From: Methylotenera sp. | GTDB lineage: Bacteria; Pseudomonadota; Gammaproteobacteria; Burkholderiales; Methylophilaceae | Length of the DNA: 45,611 nucleotides | Direction: 5' to 3' | Assembly (NCBI GenBank): GCA_017880905.1 | Contig: JADGRO010000002.1 | Span: 1 to 45,611 of the forward strand | Shown here: positions 29,344-38,389 of the stretch, piece by piece | Layout: each line of letters starts with the position of its first letter | How positions within the stretch are numbered: position 1 is the first letter of the stretch | The notes under the pieces: generated by a model | Seen by the model: only the letters and a program-made list of their open reading frames with translations | The model's database searches: none | What the model was told of the DNA's origin: nothing | Made by a program: the position numbers and the translations under genes

Positions 29344-30180
29344 TTATCTAGCATTACCAAAGCGTCGATTTGACCACCACTGAAAGCCATTAATAGCAAA
29401 CAGCAATATAAAAGAAATTACCAACATCACGGCTGCGACGGCCGTTGCGCCCGCATAGTCATATTGCTCCAACTTGGTGATAATAATAAGCGGCGTAATT
29501 TCCGAAACCATCGGCATATTGCCTGCAATAAAGATTACTGAACCATATTCGCCCACAGCTCGCGCAAATGCCAATGCAAAACCTGTTATCAGTGCTGGCC
29601 ATATTGCAGGTAGAATGATTTTATAAAATACCTGCCAGCGATTGGCCCCTAGGCTTGCAGCGGCTTCTTCAACCTCAGCACCTAAATCTTCTAAAACCGG
29701 TTGTACTGTACGCACAACAAATGGCAAGCCAATGAATGTAAGTGCCACAACTACCCCTAAAGGCGTATAGGCAACATGAATGCCGAAAGGCTCAAGCCAG
29801 CTACCAATCCAGCCATTGGTAGAATAAATAGCCGAAAGCGCAATGCCTGCGACAGCAGTGGGTAATGCAAAAGGAAAGTCCACAAACGCATCCACAAATT
29901 TTTTACCAAAAAAGTGGTAGCGCGTGAGTACCCAAGCCGTGAGTAGACCAAATACCACATTGATAAGTGCTCCAATCAATGACGCGCCAAAGGTCAATTT
30001 GTAAGAAGCCACAACACGTGGTGAGGCGACCGCCTGCCAAAAATCTGCCCAACTTAATGTAAAAGCCTTGAAAAATGTGGCTGAAAGTGGAATAAGTACA
30101 ATCAGGCTTAAATAAAGCACCGCATAACCTAGTGACAAATTAAAGCCTGGCAGTGTATTTTTATTGTGTTTATTTTTCAT
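29344..30180 (-). CDS. cysT: Sulfate ABC transporter permease CysT (CysU)
   Basis: A 278-residue polytopic permease. Typical CysT segments are [17 protein letters not shown], the EAA loop [19 protein letters not shown], and [15 protein letters not shown]. It forms the channel with CysW. A strong hairpin followed by a T-run lies just before its start (30199-30231), so its expression may be lower than that of sbp and mop. Confidence 0.95.
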   Translation of the reverse strand: MKNKHNKNTLPGFNLSLGYAVLYLSLIVLIPLSATFFKAFTLSWADFWQAVASPRVVASYKLTFGASLIGALINVVFGLLTAWVLTRYHFFGKKFVDAFVDFPFALPTAVAGIALSAIYSTNGWIGSWLEPFGIHVAYTPLGVVVALTFIGLPFVVRTVQPVLEDLGAEVEEAAASLGANRWQVFYKIILPAIWPALITGFALAFARAVGEYGSVIFIAGNMPMVSEITPLIIITKLEQYDYAGATAVAAVMLVISFILLFAINGFQWWSNRRFGNAR

Positions 30181-30198
30181 CGTTTATTTTCACAAAAA

Positions 30199-30231
30199 CA
30201 GCCAGTTGAATGATAAATATTCAACTGGCTG
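30199..30231 (-). terminator. Hairpin with T-run between mop and cysT
   Basis: Perfect 13-bp stem (CAGCCAGTTGAAT and its complement) with a 7-base loop. Read on the minus strand it is followed by TTTTTG. It looks like a rho-independent terminator or attenuator inside the sulfate operon. Confidence 0.75.
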
Positions 30232-30251
30232 ACAGCTAAGTAATTGTTATA

Positions 30252-30467
30252 TTAGATTTTGGCTATTGCAACATCGGTCGCTTTCACTAACGCCAGCACC
30301 TCGGAGCCTTTTTCTAATGCGAGCTCTTTGATTGAACGTGTTGTGATGACTGATGTAATGATTCCGGACGAGGTTTCAACCTCAACTTCAGAGACCACGT
30401 CTCCCCATAAAATGTTTTTAATCTTACCGCGTAATTGATTACGCACATTGATTGCTAATAAAGCCAT
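30252..30467 (-). CDS. Mop/TOBE-domain oxyanion-binding protein (molbindin)
   Basis: A 71-residue single Mop/TOBE domain: MALLAINVRNQLRGKIKNIL, then VEVETSSGIITSVITTRSI and LEKGSEVLALVKATDVAIAK. The start at 30467 is supported by AAAGGAG eight bases upstream; a longer in-frame start at 30542 would translate a strong hairpin. Molbindins bind molybdate or related oxyanions; within a sulfate operon it may buffer or sense an oxyanion, perhaps reducing cross-talk between sulfate and molybdate. It lies between two hairpins, 30199-30231 and 30487-30509. Confidence 0.88.
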   Translation of the reverse strand: MALLAINVRNQLRGKIKNILWGDVVSEVEVETSSGIITSVITTRSIKELALEKGSEVLALVKATDVAIAKI

Positions 30468-30486
30468 GACTGTTTCTCCTTTGCCG

Positions 30487-30509
30487 TTATTGGGCGTTAA
30501 GCCCAATAA
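30487..30509 (-). promoter_or_regulatory. Hairpin between sbp and mop
   Basis: Perfect 9-bp stem (TTATTGGGC and complement) with 5-base loop, about ten bases before the mop ribosome site and after the sbp stop. There is no T-run, so it is more likely an mRNA-stabilising or processing hairpin for sbp than a terminator. Confidence 0.6.
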
Positions 30510-30566
30510 TTGGGTATTGGTAACGTATTGAACTACTCTCATTTCTCTGGTCTCATTTTTTTAGTT

Positions 30567-31577
30567 TCATTTCTGATAAATTTGGTCAAAAACACCACCA
30601 TCGGAAAAATGCGTTTTTTGCGCTTTAGTCCAACCACCAAATACATCGTCAATTTTGACTAAATTGAGTTTAGGAAATTGTGATTCGTATTTTTTAGCAG
30701 CGGCTTCCGAAGTTGGACGGTAGTAGTTTTTACCAATGATGTCCTGCGCTTCGTCAGAGTATAAATACTCTAAATAGGCTTTTGCTACTGCTTCATTTCC
30801 ATGTTTCTTGGCAAATTTATCTACCACAGTAACTGGCGGTTCAGCCAAGATAGAAAGCGATGGCACGACGATTTCTACTTTGCCGGCACCCAATTCTTTT
30901 TGGGCTAAAAAGGCTTCATTTTCCCAAGCAAGCAACACATCGCCAATGCCACGCTCGACAAAGGTAGTGGTTGATCCACGCGCACCGCTATCTAGCACAG
31001 GTACGTTTTTGTATAACTTTCCAACAAACTCTTTAGCCTTAGCATCATCGTTGTTGTTATGCTTCAATGCATAGGCATAAGCTGCTAAGTAATTCCAACG
31101 CGCTCCGCCCGATGTTTTAGGATTTGGCGTAATCACTGAAATACCTGGCTTGACGACATCGTCCCAATCCTTGATGTTTTTCGGGTTGCCTTTACGCACC
31201 AAAAATACAATGGTTGAAGTGTAGGGGGAGCTGTTATGCTGTAAGCGTTTTTGCCAATCTTGCGGAATCAGCTTGCCTTTTTCATATAGCTGATCCACGT
31301 CATAGGCCAAAGCCAAAGTAGCTACATCGGCCTGCAAGCCATCAATCACGGCGCGGGCTTGTTTGCCAGAGCCCCCGTGTGACTGATTCACCTTGACAAT
31401 ATCACCGGTTTTGGTTTGCCAATATTTGCTGAAAGCTGCGTTGTAATCCACATATAACTCACGTGTAGGGTCGTACGAGACATTCAGCAAAGTAACCTCT
31501 TTTGCCGAGGCTACTGTAACCGCTGCAAAATTAAGCACGGCAGCGGCTAGTACAATTGATAATAGTGTTTTTTTCAT
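30567..31577 (-). CDS. sbp: Periplasmic sulfate-binding protein
   Basis: A 336-residue protein with a signal peptide ([20 protein letters not shown], cleavage near ASA-KE) and the sulfate-binding family motifs [65 protein letters not shown] and [16 protein letters not shown]. It captures sulfate in the periplasm for CysTWA. It is the first gene of the transporter unit, after an upstream porin gene 139 bases away. Sbp and CysP cannot be fully distinguished from sequence alone. Confidence 0.93.
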   Translation of the reverse strand: MKKTLLSIVLAAAVLNFAAVTVASAKEVTLLNVSYDPTRELYVDYNAAFSKYWQTKTGDIVKVNQSHGGSGKQARAVIDGLQADVATLALAYDVDQLYEKGKLIPQDWQKRLQHNSSPYTSTIVFLVRKGNPKNIKDWDDVVKPGISVITPNPKTSGGARWNYLAAYAYALKHNNNDDAKAKEFVGKLYKNVPVLDSGARGSTTTFVERGIGDVLLAWENEAFLAQKELGAGKVEIVVPSLSILAEPPVTVVDKFAKKHGNEAVAKAYLEYLYSDEAQDIIGKNYYRPTSEAAAKKYESQFPKLNLVKIDDVFGGWTKAQKTHFSDGGVFDQIYQK

Positions 31578-31716
31578 TAATAAATCCTTTAAATTTTAAA
31601 ACTTAATATTTGTTAAACGGTGTACTTCAGATATTTTTTACAACAGCATTCCATTTTATGCTCCATTTAAAACAGACCTTTGCTCAATTAGGTGACGAGC
31701 AGTATGTGTTTGTTGA

Positions 31717-33192
31717 TTAGTATGAAAGTTGCAAGCGAGTAAATAATGTTCGCTCGCTGGGTCTATTTGCAATATCTATAAATGACCCCGCTCCGGCAGT
31801 ACCAGCGGCATTTGCGTTGCCGCCGCCATTAAAACTTGTGTTCTCATAATCCAGCGCCAACTTCACATTTTGATTGAGATACCAGTTCACCCCCGCAGCC
31901 CACGATTTGGCAGAGCGGGCGTTATTTCTTGGGTCTGCATAACGAGTAGTTGTAACTACGCCCGCAGCTGTGCCAGAACTAAAAGCGCCACTGTCAATAT
32001 CATTTTCCTGATAACGTGCAACCAATTCCCAAGCACCCCAACCGCCTTTCTCGGTATCAAAAGGCTGGCTTGGTTTAACGCCTTTGAATGAAGCATCTTC
32101 ACCGGTAAGCAGATATGAAGCGGCTATTTGCCAAGCATCGTTATCTAGGCGATTTGATAGAGCGCCGTTACTAACATCTTGCGATACGCGCGCATATTCG
32201 GCGATTAGGCCAAATGGCCCATAATAGTAATAGGCTTGTGGGGAGAGGCGGTCTCTATTGCCATTACCGAACACGCCGGAAGAGTAAGTGAAGAAGTTTG
32301 ATTCTTGCCCTGCCGTTTTATAGTTTGGTAAGCCGCTTGCTGTTGTTGTACCTTTAAAGTTGCCATGCGTAGCAGCAAGGCCGAAACCTAAGCCTGCAAC
32401 TAGATTATCACTGTCTTTAAATGGTGTTGTGAATATTCGTAGTGCATATTCTTTATCTTGATTGGTATCTTGGGCGGTTGAATTATCCCCGCCATCAACT
32501 ACCCCATTGTATATACCCGCTGAATAATTTAGCTTACCATCAAGCAGATCACCATGAATCGCAGCACCAAGATCGCGATTTGGTAGGATGTTGTTGCTGA
32601 CATAACTGCGTTCAATGAATTTAAGTTCGCCTCCACTTTGTAGGCGCTCTAGGCCGACATATGGCTTGAATTTACCAGCACGCACCTGAAACCAAGGCTG
32701 AAAGCGTGCGTCGACATAGGCATCTACGATGCCGCTAGTACTGGTAGCATTGGCAGTTTTAGCTTCGCCAAATTCTGGTGCGAAACGAAAATCATATTTG
32801 TCATACACAGTGCCTTCAACGATTGGTCGAATACGGCGCAAATCAAAACCACTTATATTTTTACCGTCAGCACCCAGTCCGCCTACATTGCTGTAGTTGC
32901 GTTCGTCAACTTGTAACAGTCCACGTAATTTAATCTTAAAGTTACCATCTGCAGATTGAAAACCAAATCCATCTTTGGTGGTATTAACTACTGGCGTTTC
33001 TTTTTTAGCGGTTGCTGCAATTTCTTGTGCTATTTCATCTTTGCGCTCTAATATTTTTACTTTTTGGTTAAGCTCTTGCACCAAGCCACGTAATTCCTCA
33101 AGTTCTGCGCTATCGTTTGCGAATGCGATGATTGGACTTGCAACCAAGCCAGATAGCACTAAAGCGGATACTATTTTTTTGTATTGCATCAT
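31717..33192 (-). CDS. OprO/OprP-type porin
   Basis: A 491-residue outer-membrane protein. It has a signal peptide (cleavage near AFA-ND), a short coiled coil (residues about 28-55: LEELRGLVQELNQKVKILER), then GFGFQSADGNFKIKLRGLLQ, the usual start of the phosphate-selective porin O/P barrel, and a terminal phenylalanine-like strand ending RLQLSY. Asn/Gly-rich beta-strand repeats continue throughout. Between oscA and sbp it is probably the outer-membrane entry for sulfate or sulfonates; that is inference from context. Confidence 0.85.
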   Translation of the reverse strand: MMQYKKIVSALVLSGLVASPIIAFANDSAELEELRGLVQELNQKVKILERKDEIAQEIAATAKKETPVVNTTKDGFGFQSADGNFKIKLRGLLQVDERNYSNVGGLGADGKNISGFDLRRIRPIVEGTVYDKYDFRFAPEFGEAKTANATSTSGIVDAYVDARFQPWFQVRAGKFKPYVGLERLQSGGELKFIERSYVSNNILPNRDLGAAIHGDLLDGKLNYSAGIYNGVVDGGDNSTAQDTNQDKEYALRIFTTPFKDSDNLVAGLGFGLAATHGNFKGTTTASGLPNYKTAGQESNFFTYSSGVFGNGNRDRLSPQAYYYYGPFGLIAEYARVSQDVSNGALSNRLDNDAWQIAASYLLTGEDASFKGVKPSQPFDTEKGGWGAWELVARYQENDIDSGAFSSGTAAGVVTTTRYADPRNNARSAKSWAAGVNWYLNQNVKLALDYENTSFNGGGNANAAGTAGAGSFIDIANRPSERTLFTRLQLSY

Positions 33193-33286
33193 AAAACCCC
33201 TTATTTTTCTTCCAGTGGTCTGGTCAGAGTCTTATCAATTAAATTATTTAGCTCCCGTTATCAGGTAGCTTTTTAGTTTTTTAAAC

Positions 33287-33484
33287 TTATGTTCTTGAAA
33301 CAGTGGCTTTGTGCTCAAAGCGCACTTTTTCTCTACGTTCAATTTGTGTCACACGTCCATCATGCACAGTAATTTCAATTGAGCCATAACCAGTTTGCTG
33401 TTGCACTAAAGCAATTGCCTGCGCAACTGCCTGTAGTACCTCACTATCTGTATCTAGCAATAATTTTGATTTGGTTAAACTCAT
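33287..33484 (-). CDS. oscA: OscA-like sulfur-starvation protein (DUF2292)
   Basis: About 65 residues, with the DUF2292/YezD pattern VLQAVAQAIALVQQQTGYGS followed by IEITVHDGRVTQIERREKVR. Members named OscA lie upstream of sbp-cysTWA in Pseudomonas and are linked to sulfur starvation, and the gene order here is the same. The start is uncertain: the ATG at 33484 fits the family better than the one at 33496. A 15-base inverted repeat (33544-33558, ATACTTTTTAAGTAT) upstream could be an operator. Confidence 0.8.
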   Translation of the reverse strand: MSLTKSKLLLDTDSEVLQAVAQAIALVQQQTGYGSIEITVHDGRVTQIERREKVRFEHKATVSRT

Positions 33485-33543
33485 TTTTATGCGCACGTTT
33501 CAAAGAATGAGCGCACTTTAACAAAGCTTTTTAATAATTAAAA

Positions 33544-33558
33544 ATACTTTTTAAGTAT
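33544..33558. repeat. Short inverted repeat upstream of oscA
   Basis: ATACTT TTT AAGTAT, 6-bp arms, about 60 bases before the oscA start. Possible operator; AT-rich sequence makes chance occurrence fairly likely. Confidence 0.3.
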
Positions 33559-33628
33559 ATTTATATTCCGTATAGTTATATAAAATAGGCAATTGTGACA
33601 AGGGATTTTGAACACTTGAGAGCGGGGG

Positions 33629-33825
33629 TGGGGTGGCTGATGGAGCTCGAACCCACGACAACAGGAACCACAGCCTGAGTTGCATAATCATATAACTATA
33701 TAAAATATGATGATATTTTAGAATTTCTTGTCTAATATTTTTGCTTACTTTGCCTTAGTAAGCCTAGTTTCTGCCTTGTACGCCCTCATTTTATTAGACA
33801 TAATAATGGCAGAATTCGGCCAAAA
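33629..33825. repeat. att-like repeat A: tRNA-His 3' fragment plus end module
   Basis: 33629-33675 matches the tRNA-His 3' end (three substitutions, one deletion). After 53 bases follow TGTCTAATA (33729), then 52 bases with TAGTTT-type repeats, TTATTAGACA (33791-33800) and the GAATTC-centred imperfect palindrome (33808-33821). The preceding right-end motif is badly decayed. The flanking stretch 33497-34031 has no gene. Confidence 0.85.
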
Positions 33826-33981
33826 TCGTAAGTCCAACCTATTCCATAATTCCAGCTAATTTGCAAATCAGTTATACGCTCTCTGTCGCATTGCTGCATA
33901 ATTCTGATGGTTTGCCCGACCACTAAATCCGCCCCAGCTCACTGCTGGTAGTCACTTGCTTCAAGTCAGATAGCTCTTTGC

Positions 33982-34011
33982 TTGCCTTTTCAATTTTTCG
34001 CTGCGTATAAT
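33982..34011 (+). promoter_or_regulatory. Candidate sigma-70 promoter of the MlaE-type operon
   Basis: TTGCCT (33982-33987), 18 bases, TATAAT (34006-34011), 20 bases before the ATG at 34032, with ribosome site AAGGGGA. It lies inside the cargo unit, so the unit brings its own promoter. Confidence 0.55.
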
Positions 34012-34031
34012 CGTGCTAAAGGGGAAATTGA

Positions 34032-35147
34032 ATGGTCGCAGCTAGCTTTCGCGTTGCCCAGGATGACCAAGGTCGACGTCATGTTCAGCTTTTTGGTCAG
34101 TGGTCATTACGAGCGCCATCAAATGATTTTGCCAAACTTAAAAAATCATTACAGCCGTTTTTTGCGGATACTTTAACAAGATGGGATTTGCAGAAAGTTG
34201 AACAGCTAGACGCCGCCGGCGCCTCTACCCTCTTATCCGGATGGGGCAACAAACTCGATAGCAGCACCTCTCTCAAACCTGAACATGCAGAACTTTTTAA
34301 TACTCTAATCGGTATAACAAAACCGCCCAGTAAAAAAACTGAACGTGACTGGCTCGCACTGTTTGCTGGGGTTGGCAAAGGCATGTTCCACATCGCGCAC
34401 CATTTCACAGAGTTTATTCGTTTACTCTTTTCACTTTTAATCGAAATTGCCTATTTGTTTCGCCGGCCACAAGATTTTCCCTGGCGCGAATTCAGCGCTA
34501 ACGTATATAAAAGTGGCGTGAACGCCTTGCCAGTTACAGCACTATTGGGCTTTATGGTTGGTGTTGTAATGGGTTATTTAATGTCAAGGCAACTGCATAC
34601 GTTTGGTGCCGACATTTATATTGTCAATATTCTGGGACTTAGTATTATTCGAGAACTTGGCCCTGTACTGATGGCAGTGTTGGTTGCAGGCCGATCGGGC
34701 TCTGCAATGACAGCGCAAATAGGCGTGATGCGTGTAACGGATGAGATTGACGCGCTGACCACAATGGGGATTTCGCGTACTTTACGGGTTGTCCTACCCA
34801 AGGTGCTGGGACTGACCTTTGTCGCGCCTTTACTGGTGTTATGGACTTCTGGCTGGACGCTCGCTGGCGGTGCCTTTGCATCCAATTTAGAGCTAGGTAT
34901 CAGCTTTCGCTTCTTTTTTGATTATTTGCCGTTGGTTGTTCAGCCTATAAACCTCACGCTCAGCCTAATCAAGGGGCTGATGTTTGGTTTCGTTGTTGCG
35001 TTGGTCGCTTGCCACTTTGGCTTACGTATCAAGCCAAATACCGAGAGCTTGAGCAATAGCACAACAAGTTCAGTGGTAACGGCGATATCCGGAGTGATTC
35101 TGGTCAATGCTTGGTTTGCAATTTTGACACGTAGCATAGGCGTATGA
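34032..35147 (+). CDS. MlaE-family ABC permease with N-terminal STAS domain
   Basis: A 371-residue protein. Residues about 1-80 form a STAS-like domain (VQLFGQWSLRAP ... WDLQKVEQLDAAGASTLL), fused to an MlaE permease (about 100-370) with GVNALPVTALLGFMVGVVMG, ELGPVLMAVLVAGRSGSAMT and EIDALTTMGIS, the family's core motifs. Five to six membrane helices are visible. This fused form differs from E. coli MlaE, where the STAS protein (MlaB) is separate. It probably moves phospholipids or other lipids between membranes with the next three genes. It overlaps the ATPase gene by four bases (ATGA). Confidence 0.9.
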   Translation: MVAASFRVAQDDQGRRHVQLFGQWSLRAPSNDFAKLKKSLQPFFADTLTRWDLQKVEQLDAAGASTLLSGWGNKLDSSTSLKPEHAELFNTLIGITKPPSKKTERDWLALFAGVGKGMFHIAHHFTEFIRLLFSLLIEIAYLFRRPQDFPWREFSANVYKSGVNALPVTALLGFMVGVVMGYLMSRQLHTFGADIYIVNILGLSIIRELGPVLMAVLVAGRSGSAMTAQIGVMRVTDEIDALTTMGISRTLRVVLPKVLGLTFVAPLLVLWTSGWTLAGGAFASNLELGISFRFFFDYLPLVVQPINLTLSLIKGLMFGFVVALVACHFGLRIKPNTESLSNSTTSSVVTAISGVILVNAWFAILTRSIGV

Positions 35148-35947
35148 GCGAGGATTTCATTCAAAACGCCGCAGATGGAGATGCTTCAGATCAGGATATC
35201 ATCTGTGACATACAGAATGTTTGTACGGAATTTGGTGACAATATTGTTCACCATAATCTCAACTTAAAGGTTAAGCGTGGCGATATCCTTGCCCTGGTGG
35301 GGAGGTCAGGCTGTGGCAAAACTACATTATTGCGTCACATCATAGGGCTGACCAAACCAATAAGCGGTAATGTGCTATTGTTCGGACAAAATCTGCACGC
35401 CATGGAGCGTGTAGCACAACGACGCCTGATGGATCGTTTTGGCGTGCTGTTTCAACAAGGCGCTTTATTTTCGGCGCTTTCTGTATTCGACAATATTGCT
35501 TTTCCGTTACGTGAATTAAAACAATTTGATGAATCCATCATCTACCAACTGGTGATGCATAAACTATCATTAGTTGAACTTGAGCCGCGCAATGCAGACC
35601 TGCTTCCTGCTGAGCTTTCAGGTGGCATGGTGAAACGTGTGGGGCTCGCGCGCGCGCTTGCTCTAGAGCCAGAACTATTAGTACTTGATGAACCCACCGC
35701 AGGATTAGATCCTGATCGTAGTCATAATTTTATCGATCTTGTTAAACAGCTAAAAAAATCATTGGGACTAACCGTGCTTTTTGTCACCCATGATATGGAC
35801 ACCCTAGCTTCGCTAGCCGAACGCGTGGCAGTATTAGAGGACAAACATATTATTGCAGATTGTTCATTACATGAATTGGCTGAAATTGATCACCCCTTTG
35901 TAATCAATTTCTTCCAGAGTATCCGTAGCAGACTTGAGAGATTATAA
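35144..35947 (+). CDS. MlaF-like ABC ATPase
   Basis: A 267-residue ABC ATPase. Walker A is GRSGCGKTT, the Q-loop is FGVLFQQGALFSALSVFDN (MlaF-typical), the signature is LSGGMVKRVGLARALALEP and Walker B is LLVLDEPTAGLDP. The LSGGM variant is characteristic of the MlaF/Ttg2A family. An N-terminal extension of about 20 acidic residues is unusual. It energises the MlaE-type permease. Start and stop are coupled with neighbours, supporting one operon. Confidence 0.93.
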   Translation: MSEDFIQNAADGDASDQDIICDIQNVCTEFGDNIVHHNLNLKVKRGDILALVGRSGCGKTTLLRHIIGLTKPISGNVLLFGQNLHAMERVAQRRLMDRFGVLFQQGALFSALSVFDNIAFPLRELKQFDESIIYQLVMHKLSLVELEPRNADLLPAELSGGMVKRVGLARALALEPELLVLDEPTAGLDPDRSHNFIDLVKQLKKSLGLTVLFVTHDMDTLASLAERVAVLEDKHIIADCSLHELAEIDHPFVINFFQSIRSRLERL

Positions 35948-35953
35948 TAAGTT

Positions 35954-36904
35954 ATGGAAAACCGAGCTTATGCAATTGCAGTTGGTATCTTCACTTTAAT
36001 GCTTGGAATAGGCATGACGTTCGCCTATTGGTGGATCGGTGGCTCGCAGAAGGATCGCACAGAATACACTGTAACATCTCAATTGCCAGTCACTGGCTTA
36101 AGCCCTGAGGCTGTAGTTAAATTTCGTGGTGTAGATATAGGCAAAGTGATGAAAATATCACTTGACCCTTCCTCCCAAACCACCGTCCTAATTGACATTG
36201 CGGTCGCACAAAACTTGAAGCTTAGTAGTGAAGCTTATGCTGAGCTTCGTCGACAAGGGCTAACAGGGCTTGCTTATATTGATCTAAATGATGAAAGTAA
36301 AAACGCGTCTAAGCTGCCAACTGGCGGCAACATTCCGCTTCGGCCAACTTTTGTGGACGATTTAATGTCCAAAGGTCCAGAACTTACTGCGCAATTTGAA
36401 GTACTGTTGCGAAACAGTACTCAGCTCTCCGACTCTGCCAATCGTATTTTGACAAATATTGATATTCAAAAATTGAATAATACCATTGCAAATTTTGAAA
36501 AAGCATCTGAGAAAGTTTTACCAGTAATTAATTCCGCGACAAATATGTTTAGCAATGCCAATAAAATGGTGTCCGAGAAAAATCAAGCCCAGTTCGTAAA
36601 ATCGTTAGAAAGCGCGCAACAGACTTTTGATGCTGCAAGACCAGTCATCAATGAACTGAGCATAACAACTAAAAAATTCCACAGCACAGCTGATCAAATT
36701 GAAATCAGTACCAATCAGCTTGCCAACACACTTGGTAATGAAACCTTACCGCAGTTATATACGCTGACTCAAAATATAGACCGAAGTGCCATTCATTTCA
36801 ACCAGCTTATTGATGTTCTAGAAGATAATCCGCAAAGTATCCTGTTTGGAAAACCAGTTCTGCCAGCAGGACCTGGTGAAGAAGGATTTATCGCTAAGCC
36901 ATGA
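35954..36904 (+). CDS. MlaD-family MCE-domain protein
   Basis: A 316-residue protein with an N-terminal membrane helix (residues about 7-27) and the MCE domain (about 38-115): EYTVTSQLPVTGLSPEAVVK, FRGVDIGKVMKISLDP and ELRRQGLTGLAYIDL. A long helical/coiled-coil tail follows (about 130-290), more like PqiB/LetB or Mycobacterium Mce helices than the short E. coli MlaD. It probably forms the periplasmic lipid channel or tunnel. It starts seven bases after the ATPase stop. Confidence 0.9.
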   Translation: MENRAYAIAVGIFTLMLGIGMTFAYWWIGGSQKDRTEYTVTSQLPVTGLSPEAVVKFRGVDIGKVMKISLDPSSQTTVLIDIAVAQNLKLSSEAYAELRRQGLTGLAYIDLNDESKNASKLPTGGNIPLRPTFVDDLMSKGPELTAQFEVLLRNSTQLSDSANRILTNIDIQKLNNTIANFEKASEKVLPVINSATNMFSNANKMVSEKNQAQFVKSLESAQQTFDAARPVINELSITTKKFHSTADQIEISTNQLANTLGNETLPQLYTLTQNIDRSAIHFNQLIDVLEDNPQSILFGKPVLPAGPGEEGFIAKP

Positions 36905-36912
36905 GGATCAGA

Positions 36913-37512
36913 ATGCAACCTAATATTTTACTGTTAACTAGCAGCCTGATTATAAGCACTCTAGCCGCTTGCGTTCCTATAAACAAAACTAAACAAAATA
37001 CGGCTGTTTACGATTTTGGTTTGTCTGTTCCAAGCGAAAGTAATCAACAAATTACTTTAAAAATATTGTTAGAAGAGCCGGTTGTAGCGGAGTCTCTCAA
37101 TCATAATAAAATTCGTTATCGCCTGAACTATCAAAACCCTTCGCGAGTTTTTTATTATACCGAGAGCCGTTGGGCAGCCACGCCCTCAGAGCTGTTTTCA
37201 AGCAAACTAAGCAAGATGGTAAATTTAACAAATAACCCAACGAACTGTAGCCTGAAAATAAAAATAGAAGCTTTTGATCACGTGTTTCAAACAGCAGCTA
37301 CCAGTGATGGCATAGTTCAGTTGAGCGCATTAGTAGTTGAGAGAAAATCCAAAAAGATTGTCTCAAGCCAACTTATTACAGAAAGCGTCACTTCCCCCTC
37401 ACCTAATGCACAAGGCGGAACAGTCGCGCTGCAACGGGCGGGCGAAAATGCGCTGAAAAAAGTAATTAATTGGGGAAATATGATTGCTGATAACAGCGAG
37501 CTTTGCCAATAA
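36913..37512 (+). CDS. ABC-type auxiliary lipoprotein (PqiC/LbcB-like)
   Basis: About 199 residues, with a lipoprotein signal and lipobox LAAC (cysteine about residue 19). The body fits the ABC-transport auxiliary family: ITLKILLEEPVVAESLNHNK ... RYRLNYQNPSRVFYYTESRW. PqiC-type lipoproteins sit in the outer membrane and receive the MCE tunnel. GAGGA just before the ATG at 36913 favours it over the overlapping ATG at 36901. It is the last gene of the operon and of cargo unit I. Confidence 0.8.
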   Translation: MQPNILLLTSSLIISTLAACVPINKTKQNTAVYDFGLSVPSESNQQITLKILLEEPVVAESLNHNKIRYRLNYQNPSRVFYYTESRWAATPSELFSSKLSKMVNLTNNPTNCSLKIKIEAFDHVFQTAATSDGIVQLSALVVERKSKKIVSSQLITESVTSPSPNAQGGTVALQRAGENALKKVINWGNMIADNSELCQ

Positions 37513-37533
37513 GCGATTTTAAATGTCAGTTTG

Positions 37534-37761
37534 GGGTCGATATTAGACACTTTAAAACAAGTATTTGGGGTGGCTGATGGGACTCGAAGCCACGACAACA
37601 GGAATCATAACCTGAGTTGCATAATCATATAACTATATGATTAATAAATATATATTGGAATTAGTGTCTAATAACTTTGCTTAGTTTGCCTCAGTAAGCC
37701 TAGTTTGTGCCTTGTATGCCCTAGTTTTATTAGACAAATTAATGGCTGAATTCAGCCAAAA
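37534..37761. repeat. att-like repeat B: right-end motif, tRNA-His fragment, left-end module
   Basis: GGGTCGATATTAGACAC (37534-37550), 15 bases, tRNA-His 3' fragment 37566-37612 (three substitutions, one deletion), 52 bases, TGTCTAATAA (37665-37674), 52 bases, TTATTAGACA (37727-37736) and a perfect palindrome GGCTGAATTCAGCC (37744-37757). All parts are present. It fills most of the gene-free stretch 37513-37857. Confidence 0.9.
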
Positions 37762-37857
37762 CCGGCCAGTCCAGTTTATAAACTCAAGAAATATCATACT
37801 CAAATTTATTGTTTTGACATACAATTTGCATCCCTAACCACAGAATAGGCAGAACAA

Positions 37858-38376
37858 ATGAGTGAGGAGACTAAGGCTTGTCCAGTATGTGGGGAAAGCA
37901 TCAAAATGGCGGCAATCAAGTGCAGATTCTGCAATACCGATTTGGTCGCCTATTCAGCTGCGAAAGAAGCTGAAACTGAGAATGCTTTATTCAATGGCCA
38001 CCCTGCAGTCATTTACAACTTCTGGCAATGGCTGGCTGTTCTTTTCACCTTTGGTATTGCCTACCTTGTCTACTGGATTCGAAGCATCTCAACAAACTAC
38101 GAGATAACAACGCAGCGAGTCAGAATTGAACGAGGCATCCTCTCCAAATCAAAAGAAAACATCGAGTTGTTTCGCATTGATCATTTCGACTTGCAAAAAC
38201 CTCTAGGAATGCGACTAGTTGGTAAATGTATCCTCCACCTTCGCTCGTCGGACACTAATTTTCCGACAGTGATTATCCTAGGCATACCAAACTTAGAGTC
38301 TCTGGCTGACACACTACGTGAATGTTCGTTACGCGAGCGTAAGAGAAGACAAGTAACTACATTCGTGCAAGCCTGA
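37858..38376 (+). CDS. Zinc-ribbon plus bacterial PH-domain membrane protein
   Basis: 172 residues. An N-terminal zinc ribbon (CPVCGESIKMAAIKCRFCNT, two CxxC pairs at residues about 8-26) is followed by a membrane hairpin (about 56-80: FWQWLAVLFTFGIAYLVYWI) and a bPH2/YdbS-like PH domain (YEITTQRVRIERGILSKSKE ... IELFRIDHFDL). Proteins of this build are membrane-associated with unknown roles. It lies 13 bases before the beta-propeller gene, so the two are probably cotranscribed. Confidence 0.82.
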   Translation: MSEETKACPVCGESIKMAAIKCRFCNTDLVAYSAAKEAETENALFNGHPAVIYNFWQWLAVLFTFGIAYLVYWIRSISTNYEITTQRVRIERGILSKSKENIELFRIDHFDLQKPLGMRLVGKCILHLRSSDTNFPTVIILGIPNLESLADTLRECSLRERKRRQVTTFVQA

Positions 38377-38389
38377 TGCCCCCTACCAT

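Larger units (their letters stand above)
33676..37612. mobile_element. Cargo unit I (MlaE/MCE transporter) between att-like repeats A and B
   Basis: 3.9 kb bounded by repeat A's end module on the left and the GGGTCGATATTAGACAC motif plus tRNA fragment B on the right. It carries one four-gene operon with its own promoter (33982-34011) and no recombinase. The unit boundaries follow from the repeats; mobility is inference. Confidence 0.6.
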
